A stretch of 45,647 nucleotides of DNA from Candidatus Methylomirabilis sp. (GCA_002634395.1 NSJM01000018.1:1-45647), one strand, 5' to 3'. Shown: positions 1 to 7,970, counted from the first letter of the stretch. A program made the numbers and translations. Notes: generated by a model from the sequence alone, not told the origin.

Positions 1-1
1 C

Positions 2-910
2 GAGGGGAAGAGGCTTCGGCCCTTCATCCGGTCGCGTTTCGGTTCTGATCGGCCGAAGCAGTACTGTACACTTTTCGGCAGCCGTTCAATGCTCCGGCAC
101 ACGCTGTATCGTGCCGAGCGGCTCATCGCGCCTGAGCGTCTCCTGACCGTCGTGACCCGCCCGCACCTTGATTATGCTCGCGAAGAGCTCCATGACCGCC
201 CTCCGGGCGCCGTTATCGTCCAGCCTAGCAACCGGGAGACGGGGCCGGGCATCCTGCTGCCGCTGTTGCATGTCTACCGGCAAGATCCGAAGGCTGTCGT
301 GGTCTTACTGCCGGCCGACCACTTCATCGCTGAGGAGGAGCGGTTCATGTCGCATGTCGAGGAGGTTGCCGCCTTTGTCGCTACAGCCCCCGGTTGTCTC
401 GTCCTCTTAGGGGTCGAACCGAAGCGACCGGAACCCGAGTATGGCTGGATTGAGACAGGTGGTATTTCCGGATACCATGACCATGCGGAGGTCCATCACG
501 TACGACGATTTTGGGAGAAGCCCGACCGCCGCACTGCCCAGATCCTCTACCGCCGATACGATTGCTTGTGGAACACGATGGTTGCAATCGGACGAGCCTG
601 GTGGTTGATCAGCCTTTTCAAGACGCTGACGCCTGGACTCTTCAGTCTCTTTGACGGCTTAGAGCCCCTCATCGGGTCTCCGATAGAAGCTGAGGCCGTC
701 GAAAGCGTCTACGCCAAGCTGCCGGCGGTGGATTTCTCACGAGCGATTTTGGCTCAGCATCCTCCTCGCCTTGCGGTAAAACGGGTAAAAGACGTCTACT
801 GGAGCGATTGGGGAAACCCGGCGCAGGTTGAGATGGATCTTGCCCGCTCTGACTTCCGGCCGGCATCGGGAAACAGACTGGAGATCGGATTGGCAACGCA
901 AATCGCCTAA
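2..910 (+). CDS. Mannose-1-phosphate guanylyltransferase-like sugar nucleotidyltransferase, 5' partial
   Basis: The reading frame is open to the left window edge, so the gene starts outside. The ATG at 89 is internal: codons before it (positions 5-79) read GKRLRPF...RPKQYC, the nucleotide-binding loop and Lys of the NTP_transferase fold. Downstream motifs fit the ManC/GMP-pyrophosphorylase branch: QPSNRETGPGILLPL, then LPADHFI, then WEKPD, then an Asn-containing sugar-binding segment near CLWNTMV. The family transfers GMP from GTP to mannose-1-phosphate in the cytoplasm to make GDP-mannose for glycans. About 303 codons are seen. There is no C-terminal phosphomannose isomerase domain, so this is the short form. 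The family is confident; the exact sugar and nucleotide are inferred. The gene is followed by a dispersed palindrome and faces a convergent kinase locus. Confidence 0.8.
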   Translation, partial: EGKRLRPFIRSRFGSDRPKQYCTLFGSRSMLRHTLYRAERLIAPERLLTVVTRPHLDYAREELHDRPPGAVIVQPSNRETGPGILLPLLHVYRQDPKAVVVLLPADHFIAEEERFMSHVEEVAAFVATAPGCLVLLGVEPKRPEPEYGWIETGGISGYHDHAEVHHVRRFWEKPDRRTAQILYRRYDCLWNTMVAIGRAWWLISLFKTLTPGLFSLFDGLEPLIGSPIEAEAVESVYAKLPAVDFSRAILAQHPPRLAVKRVKDVYWSDWGNPAQVEMDLARSDFRPASGNRLEIGLATQIA

Positions 911-940
911 CTAGTGCTTGATTGCGATAATACACGTTAC

Positions 941-1007
941 GTCATTCCCGCAGGTCTTAAGCGGGAATCCATTGATTTCCCTGGATACCCGCTTTCGCGG
1001 GTATGAC
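941..1007. repeat. Dispersed GTCATTCC-type palindromic repeat
   Basis: The segment begins GTCATTCCCGC and ends GCGGGTATGAC, with GGAATCCA and TGGATACCCGC inside, so it can fold as paired hairpins. Related versions lie at 40066-40091 and 45197-45312. It sits in the gap between two convergent genes and may also act as a transcription stop. It resembles non-autonomous, REP- or MITE-like elements common in environmental genomes. Confidence 0.65.
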
Positions 1008-1110
1008 AACTCATGCCAGCTACCGCCGCCCTCGGCCTGATCCTAACTGGGCACAAGGGTGCGCCTCCAGTATGACGGCCCAAGGGCGCGCTGTTTTCCG
1101 CTCTACGGTG

Positions 1111-1530
1111 TCACACCTCACACGTTTCGTTACATCTCGCTACTCCGTAACCCCGCCTCGGCTCTGCTGTGGACGCGCCCCAGGCCTTGCTCAATCCGGT
1201 ACCCAGGTCCGAGAGCGTGTACGGCTTGGTCAGCACCACGTCAACTCCGGTCCCCGTAAGTCTCGACGGATCGATATGATCCCCCCATCCGGTGACGAGG
1301 ACAACGGGGAGGCTGGGGAGACGGGTCTTGGCCGCCTGGGCCACATCCCACCCCGACATCTCCGGCATACCCAGATCAGTCAGAAGCAGATCGAACTTGT
1401 TCGCCTCCAACAGCCGAAGACCCTCCGGTCCTCCCGTCGCTACTACGGCCTCATGGCCAAGCGTCTGCAAAAAAGCTATCAGGATTTCCACACCAAGCGG
1501 ATCATCATCGATGACTAAAATCCGTGCGCA
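1111..1530 (-). CDS. Response-regulator receiver domain in frame behind the kinase TAG stop
   Basis: This is a CheY-like receiver that accepts phosphate from a histidine kinase. The fold is complete if read from codon 1530: RILVIDDDPLG gives strand 1 with the acidic pocket, LLLTDLGMPEMSGWD carries the phosphoacceptor Asp, VVLVTGW carries the Thr switch and VLTKPY the conserved Lys. The nearest conventional start, GTG at 1491, would delete strand 1 and the acidic pocket. The codons between the TAG at 1531-1533 and the pocket contain no ATG, GTG or TTG. The frame is the same as that of the kinase upstream, so the locus reads as a hybrid kinase-receiver interrupted by one amber codon. Readthrough, an ATT start, a recent mutation or a sequencing error are all possible. 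Confidence 0.7.
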   Translation of the reverse strand, partial: CARILVIDDDPLGVEILIAFLQTLGHEAVVATGGPEGLRLLEANKFDLLLTDLGMPEMSGWDVAQAAKTRLPSLPVVLVTGWGDHIDPSRLTGTGVDVVLTKPYTLSDLGTGLSKAWGASTAEPRRGYGVARCNETCEV

Positions 1531-2943
1531 CTATGGTACGCTCGGCAGCGCAGTCACCTCGGACATGACAACCGTTGGAATGTCTACAGCAGCCGGCAGG
1601 GAGATCGTGATGGTTGTGCCACGCCTCTCCTCGCTGGCTACCAGAATTTCACCACGGTGGCGGCGGACGATCCCGTGAACCATGCTGAGACCAAGTCCGG
1701 TCCCTCGTGTACCCTTCGTCGTAAAGAACGGGTCAAAGATACGCGCTTTGACACTGTCAGGAATTCCGACTCCAGTATCCGTCATCGTAAGCAGGACAAC
1801 TCCTCCACGTTCAGATCGACATCTCTTCTCACCCCACTCGCCATTCACGATCAATTCTTCTGACCATTGAGCGGTCTCCCCACTCCTCTGAGCATGTCGT
1901 AGCGTGATGGTCACAGTTCCCCCCTGCGGCATCGCATCCAAGGCATTGAACAGCAGGTTGGTGACGACCGCCCGGAGTTCCGAGGCATTTCCGAGAATAC
2001 GGGGAACAGATGCAAGCTCAGTCACAATCCGAAAGCAACGACCGCTGGCCTCAGCCTGGTCCTTCCAACGAGGCCTGGTAGTGTCCAGCACTTGCTCGAT
2101 CACCTTATCGAGGGCCATCAATACAAACGCCTCCTCCTCAGCGGGTCGGGTGAATTCACGGAGTTTGCGGACGATCTCAGCCCCATCGAGGGCCGCCGCT
2201 TCCAGCAGCCGCAGCGTCTCCTTGATTGTTGCCGCCTGGACAGATCCCTGCGCGAAACGTGTCTGCAGGAGCTGCACCTGCCCCAGGATCGAGTTCAGAA
2301 TATTATTAAAATCATGCGCCACGCCGGAGGCCATCTGGCCCATGGCTCGGAGCCGCACCGACTCCACGAGCGCTGCGTCGGCCTGCGCAAGGGCTTCGAC
2401 CTTTTGTTGCAGTTCTACTGCTATCTGTCTTGCCTCCTCATAGAGGCGGGCGTGTTCGATAGCCGTCGCCGCCTGCGCAGCAAATAGCTCCATCAGTTGG
2501 ATCGTCTCACGGTCCAAGGTCCAGCCCCCCTCCGGATGCTCAACACCCAGCACGCCGATCACTCGTCCCTGCACAATAAGCGGGAGGTTGAGGAACCCGT
2601 CGGAGGGTAGCCCAACCAGGTGATCATAAGGCGGCTGCAGTCGAATCGCCCGGGTAGTAGGCATCTGTGGATTCCAGAACACCGGCGCATGAACACTATA
2701 GGCCTGAACGATAGGATTCTCTGAGTCGGTCAGCGGAATCGGCCGTGATCCCGGGCTCAGGGCCGTACTGGCTACTGTACGCAGACACAACCCTTCAGGA
2801 TCGGCGAGGAACAGGGTCAGGCGTCGTAGCCCTAAAATATCCCGCGCGGTCCGCATGATCCGATCCAGACGTTCACGAAGCTCCAGGGGTTCGCGTATAT
2901 GGAGGCTTGCATGAAGTAGTTCGAGAGACTGAACGTGTTTCAT
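1531..2943 (-). CDS. GAF-domain sensor histidine kinase
   Basis: A 470-residue cytoplasmic sensor kinase with no membrane segment. Residues about 20-165 form a GAF domain (ILGLRRLTLFLADPEGLCL, then VIGVLGVEHPEGG, then FAAQAATAIEHARLYEE). A coiled linker follows, then the HisKA H-box MASGVAHDFNNILNSILG with His210, the N-box around 323-338 (TNLLFNALDAMPQGG), the G1 box DTGVGIP at 389-395 and G2 GTGLGLS at 414-420. All catalytic residues are present, so it should autophosphorylate at His210. The ligand is unknown. The HDFNN type is typical of hybrid kinases with a C-terminal receiver, and such a receiver follows in frame after the TAG at 1531-1533. The gene is divergent from the secreted DUF839 gene at 3219. 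Confidence 0.88.
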   Translation of the reverse strand: MKHVQSLELLHASLHIREPLELRERLDRIMRTARDILGLRRLTLFLADPEGLCLRTVASTALSPGSRPIPLTDSENPIVQAYSVHAPVFWNPQMPTTRAIRLQPPYDHLVGLPSDGFLNLPLIVQGRVIGVLGVEHPEGGWTLDRETIQLMELFAAQAATAIEHARLYEEARQIAVELQQKVEALAQADAALVESVRLRAMGQMASGVAHDFNNILNSILGQVQLLQTRFAQGSVQAATIKETLRLLEAAALDGAEIVRKLREFTRPAEEEAFVLMALDKVIEQVLDTTRPRWKDQAEASGRCFRIVTELASVPRILGNASELRAVVTNLLFNALDAMPQGGTVTITLRHAQRSGETAQWSEELIVNGEWGEKRCRSERGGVVLLTMTDTGVGIPDSVKARIFDPFFTTKGTRGTGLGLSMVHGIVRRHRGEILVASEERRGTTITISLPAAVDIPTVVMSEVTALPSVP

Positions 2944-3218
2944 CGTGACACCTCGGTTCGGTTGAATAACGGTCTGTGGATGTCTTCTTTGCTCGCACAG
3001 TAGGGTGTTGTTGTGACGTGTCTGTTACGACCGGGTTTCTCCGGTGTAAATTCCTACCGACACACGTCTGTCGGGCTGGAACTTGTAACACGCTTTTTAC
3101 TCCCGTGTCATCACACGGACATAAGGAGGGGGTTAGGATACGCCATGCTCCGCAGCATGTGGGTCACATGTTGTCATCGGGGTGTGTACATCAACTTCTC
3201 TACAGGAGGTATGGTCAC

Positions 3219-4766
3219 ATGTCGAACAGGGTTGGAAAAGAGCTTGCTCGAGCCGCGTTGGTTCTCGGATGCGTGGCAACGATTGCCTGTGTCGCGTCGG
3301 CGCAAAGCATCGGACCAAGCACAACCACGGCGCCGTATCTCCTCCCCTCGTTGCCGGGGGTCGAGACGGTCTCGATCCTGACGGTTGGCGACACCATTGG
3401 CGGGTACCCCTTGGTGGGTATCCCGGATGGACTGGGCGCCTTCAAGAACGGTCACCGAACTTTCACACTGCTGGCAAACCACGAGCTTAGACCCACGCAG
3501 GGCGCCGTCCGCGCCCATGGGTCGCAGGGTGCGTTCATTTCCCGCTGGGAGATCAAGCGGAACACGCTGGAGGTCTTGAAGGGCGAGGATCAAACACCCT
3601 CACCAAACGACGTGTACTCCTGGGATCCGGTGAGCAGCCAGTACGTGCAAGGGACGGTCGCCTGGAATCGCTTCTGCTCGGCGGACTTGGCGCCTCGGAA
3701 GGCGTTCTTTCACGGGGGGAAGGGCACACAGGATCGCCTCTATCTCAACGGCGAGGAGGCAAACAACGGAACGGCGTGGGCTCACATCGCCACGGGGCCT
3801 CACAAGGGTCAGTCCTGGCAGTTGCCGCGCCTCGGGCGCATGGCATTCGAAAACGTGGTAGCCAGTCCGCATCGGCAGTTAAAGACCGTCGTCATCGGGC
3901 TTGACGATGCCGACGCAAGCACAAGCCCGATACCGCCTAACGTCCCGAGCGAGCTCTACATCTATGTCGGCACGAAGACGAAACATGGCACTCCTATAGA
4001 ACGCGCGGGCCTCACAAATGGCGGCCTGTTCGGCATGAAGGTAGCGGTCAACGGAATCACGGTGACCGAGGAGAGCAACACCGACGGACTCGGGAGCGGA
4101 GGCAACTATGTCGGGTCAGGCACCTTCAGCCTCCACAGCTTCGGCGACGTCTCCGGGTTGACTGAGACCCAACTTCAGGACGCCGCCATCGCTGCCGACG
4201 TCTTCCGGATGCAGCGGGTCGAGGATGGGGTGTGGGACCCCAGGCCGCGCCACAAGAACGACTTCTACTTCGTGACGACCGCGAGCTTTTCAACCAACAG
4301 CCGTCTGTGGAGGCTTCGCTTCAATGACATCGAACACCCGGAGAACGGCGGGACGATCGAGATTCTCTTGACGGGCACCGAAGGCCACAAGATGCTCGAC
4401 AACATCACCATGGACCGACACGGCCGGCTCCTGATGCAAGAGGACATCGGCGGGCAGAACGCTCTCGGAAAGATCTGGCTGTACGACACCAACGGCAGTC
4501 AGTTGATCGAGATCGCGGCGCACAACCCCGCCTTCTTCGCGCCGCCTGTCCCGCCTGCCCTTACGATCGATGAGGAATCCTCCGGAATCATCGATGCCAG
4601 ACAGATTCTCGGAAGGGGATGGTTCCTCCTCGATGTCCAGGCCCATTTCACTCACCCCGATCCGGCGCTGGTACAGGGCGGGCAGTTGCTCGCCATGCAC
4701 GTGGACCCGAGCATCGGTTCTCCGGACGATGAGGACGAAGACGAGGACGAGGGAGAGAATTTCTAA
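3219..4766 (+). CDS. Secreted PhoX/DUF839-like phosphatase-family protein
   Basis: The ATG at 3219 was chosen because AGGAGGT lies at 3204-3210 and because the protein then opens with a signal peptide: a Lys/Arg-containing start, a hydrophobic stretch (AALVLGCVATIACVA) and an AQS cleavage site near residue 29. The frame is open further upstream (from 2976), but those codons do not look coding. The mature 486 residues resemble the beta-propeller PhoX/DUF839 family: LANHELRPTQGAVRAHG near the start, WNRFCSADL, YLNGEE, and later MDNITMDRHGRLLMQED-like blades (here LDNITMDRHGRLLMQED). Members bind Ca/Fe and act on phosphoesters outside the cell; the substrate is not known here. The tail is a run of Asp/Glu, possibly Ca-binding. 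A hairpin follows at 4829. Confidence 0.7.
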   Translation: MSNRVGKELARAALVLGCVATIACVASAQSIGPSTTTAPYLLPSLPGVETVSILTVGDTIGGYPLVGIPDGLGAFKNGHRTFTLLANHELRPTQGAVRAHGSQGAFISRWEIKRNTLEVLKGEDQTPSPNDVYSWDPVSSQYVQGTVAWNRFCSADLAPRKAFFHGGKGTQDRLYLNGEEANNGTAWAHIATGPHKGQSWQLPRLGRMAFENVVASPHRQLKTVVIGLDDADASTSPIPPNVPSELYIYVGTKTKHGTPIERAGLTNGGLFGMKVAVNGITVTEESNTDGLGSGGNYVGSGTFSLHSFGDVSGLTETQLQDAAIAADVFRMQRVEDGVWDPRPRHKNDFYFVTTASFSTNSRLWRLRFNDIEHPENGGTIEILLTGTEGHKMLDNITMDRHGRLLMQEDIGGQNALGKIWLYDTNGSQLIEIAAHNPAFFAPPVPPALTIDEESSGIIDARQILGRGWFLLDVQAHFTHPDPALVQGGQLLAMHVDPSIGSPDDEDEDEDEGENF

Positions 4767-4828
4767 CGGCCAAGTCGGCTGTCAGAGTGTCTGAACCCCA
4801 CGCTTGGTCGATTGCGGGAACTACTGAA

Positions 4829-4865
4829 GGGGCCAAGGTCAGTCCGGAAGGCTGGCCTTGGCCCC
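4829..4865 (+). terminator. Strong hairpin after the PhoX-like gene
   Basis: GGGGCCAAGG at 4829-4838 pairs perfectly with CCTTGGCCCC at 4856-4865 around a 17-base loop that itself contains TCAG/CTGG pairs. There is no T run after it, so it may slow RNA polymerase or protect the transcript end instead of acting as a full intrinsic terminator. Confidence 0.5.
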
Positions 4866-4866
4866 A

Positions 4867-5010
4867 ATAGCCGGCTATTACCAGATGGGAATGAGCGTCG
4901 ACGAGATACTGACCACCCTGCAACAGCCGATAGATGTGGTTCGGACAATGCGCCTGTCTTACGGTGAGGTGGTAGGTCTCCCGAAAAGCTCGTGGCTTCT
5001 ACCGCAGTAA
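4867..5010 (+). pseudogene. Fragment of a DUF433 antitoxin gene
   Basis: Bases 4867-4925 are identical over 59 bases to 8161-8219, inside the DUF433 gene at 8056-8385. The fragment keeps the reading frame (IAGYYQMGMSVDEILTTLQ) and then runs into unrelated sequence (QPIDVVRTMRLSYG...) to a TAA at 5008-5010. The 13 bases after the match (CCGATAGATGTGG) recur at 9248-9260 after vapC. No start codon with a ribosome site precedes it, so I regard it as a recombination scar. Confidence 0.7.
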
Positions 5011-5015
5011 TGATT

Positions 5016-5057
5016 ATCCTTGTAATTAGTGGACTACTACTCCATAATTACAAGGAT
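5016..5057. promoter_or_regulatory. Perfect 13-bp inverted repeat over the start of the DUF4143 ATPase
   Basis: ATCCTTGTAATTA at 5016-5028 and TAATTACAAGGAT at 5045-5057 are perfect inverted copies separated by 16 bases. The right arm contains the AAGG that could serve as ribosome site and the first two bases of the ATG at 5056. In RNA this would form a stem hiding the start; in DNA it is a symmetric operator-like site. Either would give tight control of the downstream ATPase. Confidence 0.6.
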
Positions 5058-6231
5058 GATACCAAGACAACTGCATGACCCACTGATTCAAGCCCTGCGC
5101 GAGGCGCCGGCAGTCTGCCTGTTGGGACCGCGGCAAGCGGGAAAGACTACGCTGGCGCTAGAGGTCGGGAAACGGCTTGGCGGCTTGTATCTGGATCTGG
5201 AATCGGAACTGGACCGCGCGAAGTTGGCCGAACCGGAAGCCTATCTTGAGCGCCACTTGGACAAGCTTGTCATTCTCGACGAGGTCCACCGCACCCCGAA
5301 TCTCTTTCCGATTCTGCGCGGGCTCATTGATCGCGCCCGGCGTACAGGCCAGGGCCATGGGCAATACCTGCTGCTCGGCTCGGCCGCTTTGGGCCTGCTG
5401 CGACAATCCGGCGAATCCCTTGCCGGGCGGGTCCGTTTTCTCGAACTGACACCATTTACCGTACGGGAGCCCACAGACAGGGATACGGCGACGCTCTGGC
5501 TGAGGGGCGGCTTTCCGGACAGCCTGCTCGCCCAGAGCGACGAGCAAAGCCTGCGCTGGCGGCGGGATTTCATCCGCACGTATCTGGAGCGGGATATCCC
5601 CCAGTTCGGGCCGCGCATCGCTGCGGAAACGCTACGCCGATTCTGGACCATGCTTGCGCATCGGCAGGGCGCGCCGCTCAATGTCGCCGAACTGGCGCGC
5701 AGCCTGGGGGTGGATACCAAGACGGCCGGGCGGTACCTGGACCTGCTGGTGGATTTGTTGCTGGCCCGGCGGCTGGCGCCCTGGCATACCAATGTGGGGA
5801 AGCGGCTGGTCAAAACCCCACGCCTGTACCTACGTGACAGTGGCCTGACTCACGCCTTGCTGGGGATCGCCGATCCGGAGGCGCTGCTCGGGCACCCTGT
5901 AGCTGGTGCGAGCTGGGAGGGATTCGTCATCGAAAATCTGATTGCCTCGGCCCCAGAAGGCACCGAGGCGTACTACTACGGCACGAGCGGCGGCGCGGAG
6001 ATCGACCTGTTGCTGCATCTGCCAGGCAGTCGGATGTGGGCCATCGAGGTCAAGCGCAGCGTGGCGCCGCGTCCAGAGCGGGGGTTTCATGCGGCCTGCG
6101 CGGACTTGAATCCGGCACGCCGGTTCGTGGTGTATCCGGGCACGGAGCGATTCCCGCTCGGGCAGGGTGTTGAAGCCGTGTCGCTGGGCGAACTCGCCAC
6201 TGAACTTTACAACATGAGCAAGAGAGGATGA
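5056..6231 (+). CDS. AAA+ ATPase with DUF4143 domain
   Basis: A cytoplasmic P-loop ATPase of the widespread AAA_14/DUF4143 family, about 391 residues. The N-terminal half has Walker A GPRQAGKTT near residue 26, Walker B LVILDEV near 78 and a sensor segment YLLLGSAAL. The C-terminal half carries the DUF4143 nuclease-like fold: GGFPDSLLA, LYLRDSGLTHALLGI, WEGFVIENLI, and a PD-(D/E)XK-like patch EIDLLLHLPG...WAIEVKRS. I chose ATG 5056 because family members begin MIxR; a GTG at 5029 in the same frame would add nine residues. The molecular role of the family is not settled; members are enriched in mobile and defence regions. The stop overlaps the ATG of a 24-codon remnant by four bases. Confidence 0.85.
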   Translation: MIPRQLHDPLIQALREAPAVCLLGPRQAGKTTLALEVGKRLGGLYLDLESELDRAKLAEPEAYLERHLDKLVILDEVHRTPNLFPILRGLIDRARRTGQGHGQYLLLGSAALGLLRQSGESLAGRVRFLELTPFTVREPTDRDTATLWLRGGFPDSLLAQSDEQSLRWRRDFIRTYLERDIPQFGPRIAAETLRRFWTMLAHRQGAPLNVAELARSLGVDTKTAGRYLDLLVDLLLARRLAPWHTNVGKRLVKTPRLYLRDSGLTHALLGIADPEALLGHPVAGASWEGFVIENLIASAPEGTEAYYYGTSGGAEIDLLLHLPGSRMWAIEVKRSVAPRPERGFHAACADLNPARRFVVYPGTERFPLGQGVEAVSLGELATELYNMSKRG

Positions 6232-6302
6232 CCATCAGTCTCAGCTTCTACCTCGAGGATGAGCAGTGGCTGGCGGATCTGTCCCGTCTAGGCCATCCAT
6301 GA
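6228..6302 (+). pseudogene. 24-codon gene start, cut short
   Basis: The ATG at 6228 overlaps the stop of the DUF4143 gene (ATGA), the usual sign of translational coupling, but the frame ends after 24 codons (MTISLSFYLEDEQWLADLSR...). From 6253 on it lies inside a 106-bp repeat with a second copy at 9280-9385. It looks like the head of a lost gene; I cannot name it. Confidence 0.4.
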
Positions 6303-6358
6303 CACGCGACGCGCCGAGCCGTTCCTCGCTTCCCGTCTCCGAACTCGCCTGGCGTCAG
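6253..6358 (+). repeat. 106-bp direct repeat, copy 1
   Basis: This segment matches 9280-9385 with three differences in 106 bases. The copies lie 3,027 bases apart in the same orientation and bracket the nucleotidyltransferase, RelBE-like, HigB/NadS, DUF433 and VapBC genes. No terminal inverted repeats are visible, so it may be a duplicated fragment instead of a mobile end. From 6303 to 6696 I see no other convincing feature. Confidence 0.75.
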
Positions 6359-6696
6359 ACCGTCTCAACGGTAGCCGCCACGTTATTCATCTGTCTACAG
6401 CATCTCCGACCTCGTGGCGTCAAGGGCATGGCTTCGGTCAGAAGGGTAAGAGGAACCGCAGGTAAGTGGCACATGGAAACTCTTGACAAGCTCCCAGAAC
6501 GGCTGGAAAATTGCAGGTATTGAACGCGTTCGAAGGAACCTATCCGAATCTTCGGTCGGGCGCGTGAATGCAATCGGCACACTCAACCTTGCCGATCTAC
6601 TCAACCTGCGAGGTATCGATACGGTACATATCCAGGGATTGAAGCAAACCGGACGAGCCCTAACCAAAGGCAAACAGGCACGGCAGGAACAAGAAT

Positions 6697-7077
6697 ATGT
6701 CGATGGCCACCACACTGGATGATCGATCAGAGACCCGACGATCTTCGCCCAAGCGCAAGCAGTTGCTGGATCAGGAATTGGCTCGCTACGTTCGATTGCT
6801 CACGGAGCATGGCGAGCCTGAGAAAGTGATCCTGTTCGGGTCGCTTGTCGGGGGACAGGTTCACGAGTGGTCGGATATTGATCTGATTGTGGTTGAACAC
6901 ACGGCGCTACCCTTTTTCCAGCGGTTGCGGCAGGTGCGGCGGCTGCTGCGACCAAAGGTTGGCGTTGACATCATGGTCTATACGCCTGAAGAATTCGCTC
7001 AGTTGTGCGCTCATCGACCTTTTTTCAGGGACGAGATTGTCGCGAAAGGGGAAGTCGTCTATGAACACGGCAGGTGA
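6697..7077 (+). CDS. MNT-type nucleotidyltransferase domain protein
   Basis: A 126-residue minimal nucleotidyltransferase. The core motif is GSLVGGQVHEWSDIDLIVV (the GSxxxG...SDxDL pattern, with the two metal-binding Asp residues), and a third acidic residue is likely in VGVDIMVY. MntA-type proteins add AMP to a HEPN RNase toxin and silence it, or act alone on other targets. The usual HEPN partner is not next to this gene, so it is an orphan or has lost it; the following gene is a RelB-like antitoxin. The C-terminus (FFRDEIVAKGEVVYEHGR) is typical of the family. Confidence 0.8.
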   Translation: MSMATTLDDRSETRRSSPKRKQLLDQELARYVRLLTEHGEPEKVILFGSLVGGQVHEWSDIDLIVVEHTALPFFQRLRQVRRLLRPKVGVDIMVYTPEEFAQLCAHRPFFRDEIVAKGEVVYEHGR

Positions 7078-7119
7078 GCGATGGAGGGTCGGATTGAATA
7101 TCGGCCAGGAAAGGAGTGG

Positions 7120-7323
7120 ATGAAGAGGGAAATGGCACACGAACAATTTGTTACCGATACAAAGGGAAACAAGGTGAGCGTGATCCTTTCGCTCAAACGA
7201 TATGAGCGATTGATGGAGGACTTGCACGACTTGGCGGTCGTTGCCGAGCGACGAGACGAAAAACCGATCAGCTTTGAGGAAATGAAACGGCGATTGAAGA
7301 AAGATGGCATCCTATCACGTTGA
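7120..7323 (+). CDS. RelB/Phd-like antitoxin
   Basis: A small protein with the Phd/YefM-type pattern FVTDTKGNKVSVILSLKRYERLMEDLHDLAVVAERRDEKP followed by a tail (SFEEMKRRLKKDGIL) that would bind the toxin. Such antitoxins neutralise RelE and repress their own promoter. The start is uncertain: ATG 7081, 7120 and 7132 are all in frame, and AAGGAG at 7111-7116 lies close to 7120. The stop overlaps the following relE-like gene by 20 bases, which supports a toxin-antitoxin pair. Confidence 0.75.
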   Translation: MKREMAHEQFVTDTKGNKVSVILSLKRYERLMEDLHDLAVVAERRDEKPISFEEMKRRLKKDGILSR

Positions 7324-7507
7324 CTTCAAGCCATCCGTTTACAAAGATTTCCGTCGTCTACCCGAGTCGGTCGTTGAGCGCGTGATGAAACGGATTGAGC
7401 AATTGAAAGACGAACCCTTGCCTCACGGTGTAGAGAAATTGGAAACCGCCGAACGCCTTTATCGCATTCGGATTGGCGACTATCGCATCCGAAGAAGAGC
7501 GCACTGA
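7304..7507 (+). pseudogene. RelE/ParE-family toxin, 3' truncated
   Basis: The first 60 residues are RelE-like: YHVDFKPSVYKDFRRLP, then RIEQLKDEPLPHGVEKLE, then LYRIRIGDYRI. Full RelE proteins continue with a strand and the catalytic end (IYEVD...VRHRREAY-like), about 25 residues more. Here the frame instead ends RRRAH and stops at 7507, because from about 7490 the DNA belongs to a different toxin gene in another frame. The toxin has probably lost its mRNA-cleaving residues. The antitoxin upstream is intact. Confidence 0.7.
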
Positions 7508-7656
7508 ACGCGTTCGCAAAAAGCGAGCGGGCCAACATTCGCGCGGATGAAGAAAAGGCGTTCAAGGAAGCTGCAAGGTACGTGCTGGCTCTGACGGAAC
7601 GGCAGCTTGCGGAGTTGATCAGGGAAGGCGAGTTTGTCGAGGTGACAAGGCCATGA
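7492..7656 (+). pseudogene. C-terminal piece of a HigB/RelE-type toxin paired with NadS
   Basis: In the frame of 7492 the DNA reads NAFAKSERANIRADEEKAFK and LTERQLAELIREGEFVEV, the typical C-terminal half of the RelE-like toxin encoded before NadS-type antitoxins (FAKNERxNI...ALxEGExxEV). It has no start of its own, and the N-terminal half is missing; the DNA before 7490 is a different relE. Its TGA overlaps the ATG of the NadS-like gene, the original coupling of the pair. Confidence 0.7.
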
Positions 7657-7970
7657 GCAAGAAGTATCGAAGCGAGGCGATGGCCTCCATTCACGAAACG
7701 ATGGAGGCTCTGCATAAGGTGGGCGTCATCGACAAGCAAACGATGCGGCGTTTTGACGAGGCGTGCCTGACACCCGCCCGGCCACTGACGGCACAGCAGA
7801 TCAAGGTCATCCGGGAGCGGGAGCGTGTGAGCCAGACGGTCTTCGCGAACTATCTCAACGTGACGCCGAATCTGGTGAGCAAATGGGAACGGGGCGAGAA
7901 GCGGCCTTCCGGCCCGGCGCTGACGCTCCTGTCTCTTGTCGAGAAGCACGGTATCACGGCAGTGGCCTGA
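7653..7970 (+). CDS. NadS/HigA-type XRE antitoxin
   Basis: A 105-residue helix-turn-helix regulator. A head (IHETMEALHKVGVIDKQTMRRFDE) is followed by the XRE fold: LTAQQIKVIRERERVSQTVF, then NYLNVTPNLVSKWERGEKRP with the recognition helix, then SGPALTLLSLVEKHG. In the NadS/HigA group this protein binds its RelE-like toxin and represses the operon. The toxin upstream survives only as a C-terminal fragment, so this antitoxin is orphaned. It could still act as a repressor. Confidence 0.85.
   Translation: MSKKYRSEAMASIHETMEALHKVGVIDKQTMRRFDEACLTPARPLTAQQIKVIRERERVSQTVFANYLNVTPNLVSKWERGEKRPSGPALTLLSLVEKHGITAVA

Noticed and set aside
1003-1518. 171-codon plus-strand frame opposite the receiver domain
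   Set aside because: Antisense shadow; the minus strand has the clear receiver motifs.
2976-3218. 81-codon upstream extension of the PhoX-like gene
   Set aside because: No ribosome site, Cys-rich unlikely sequence, and it would bury the signal peptide that starts at 3219.
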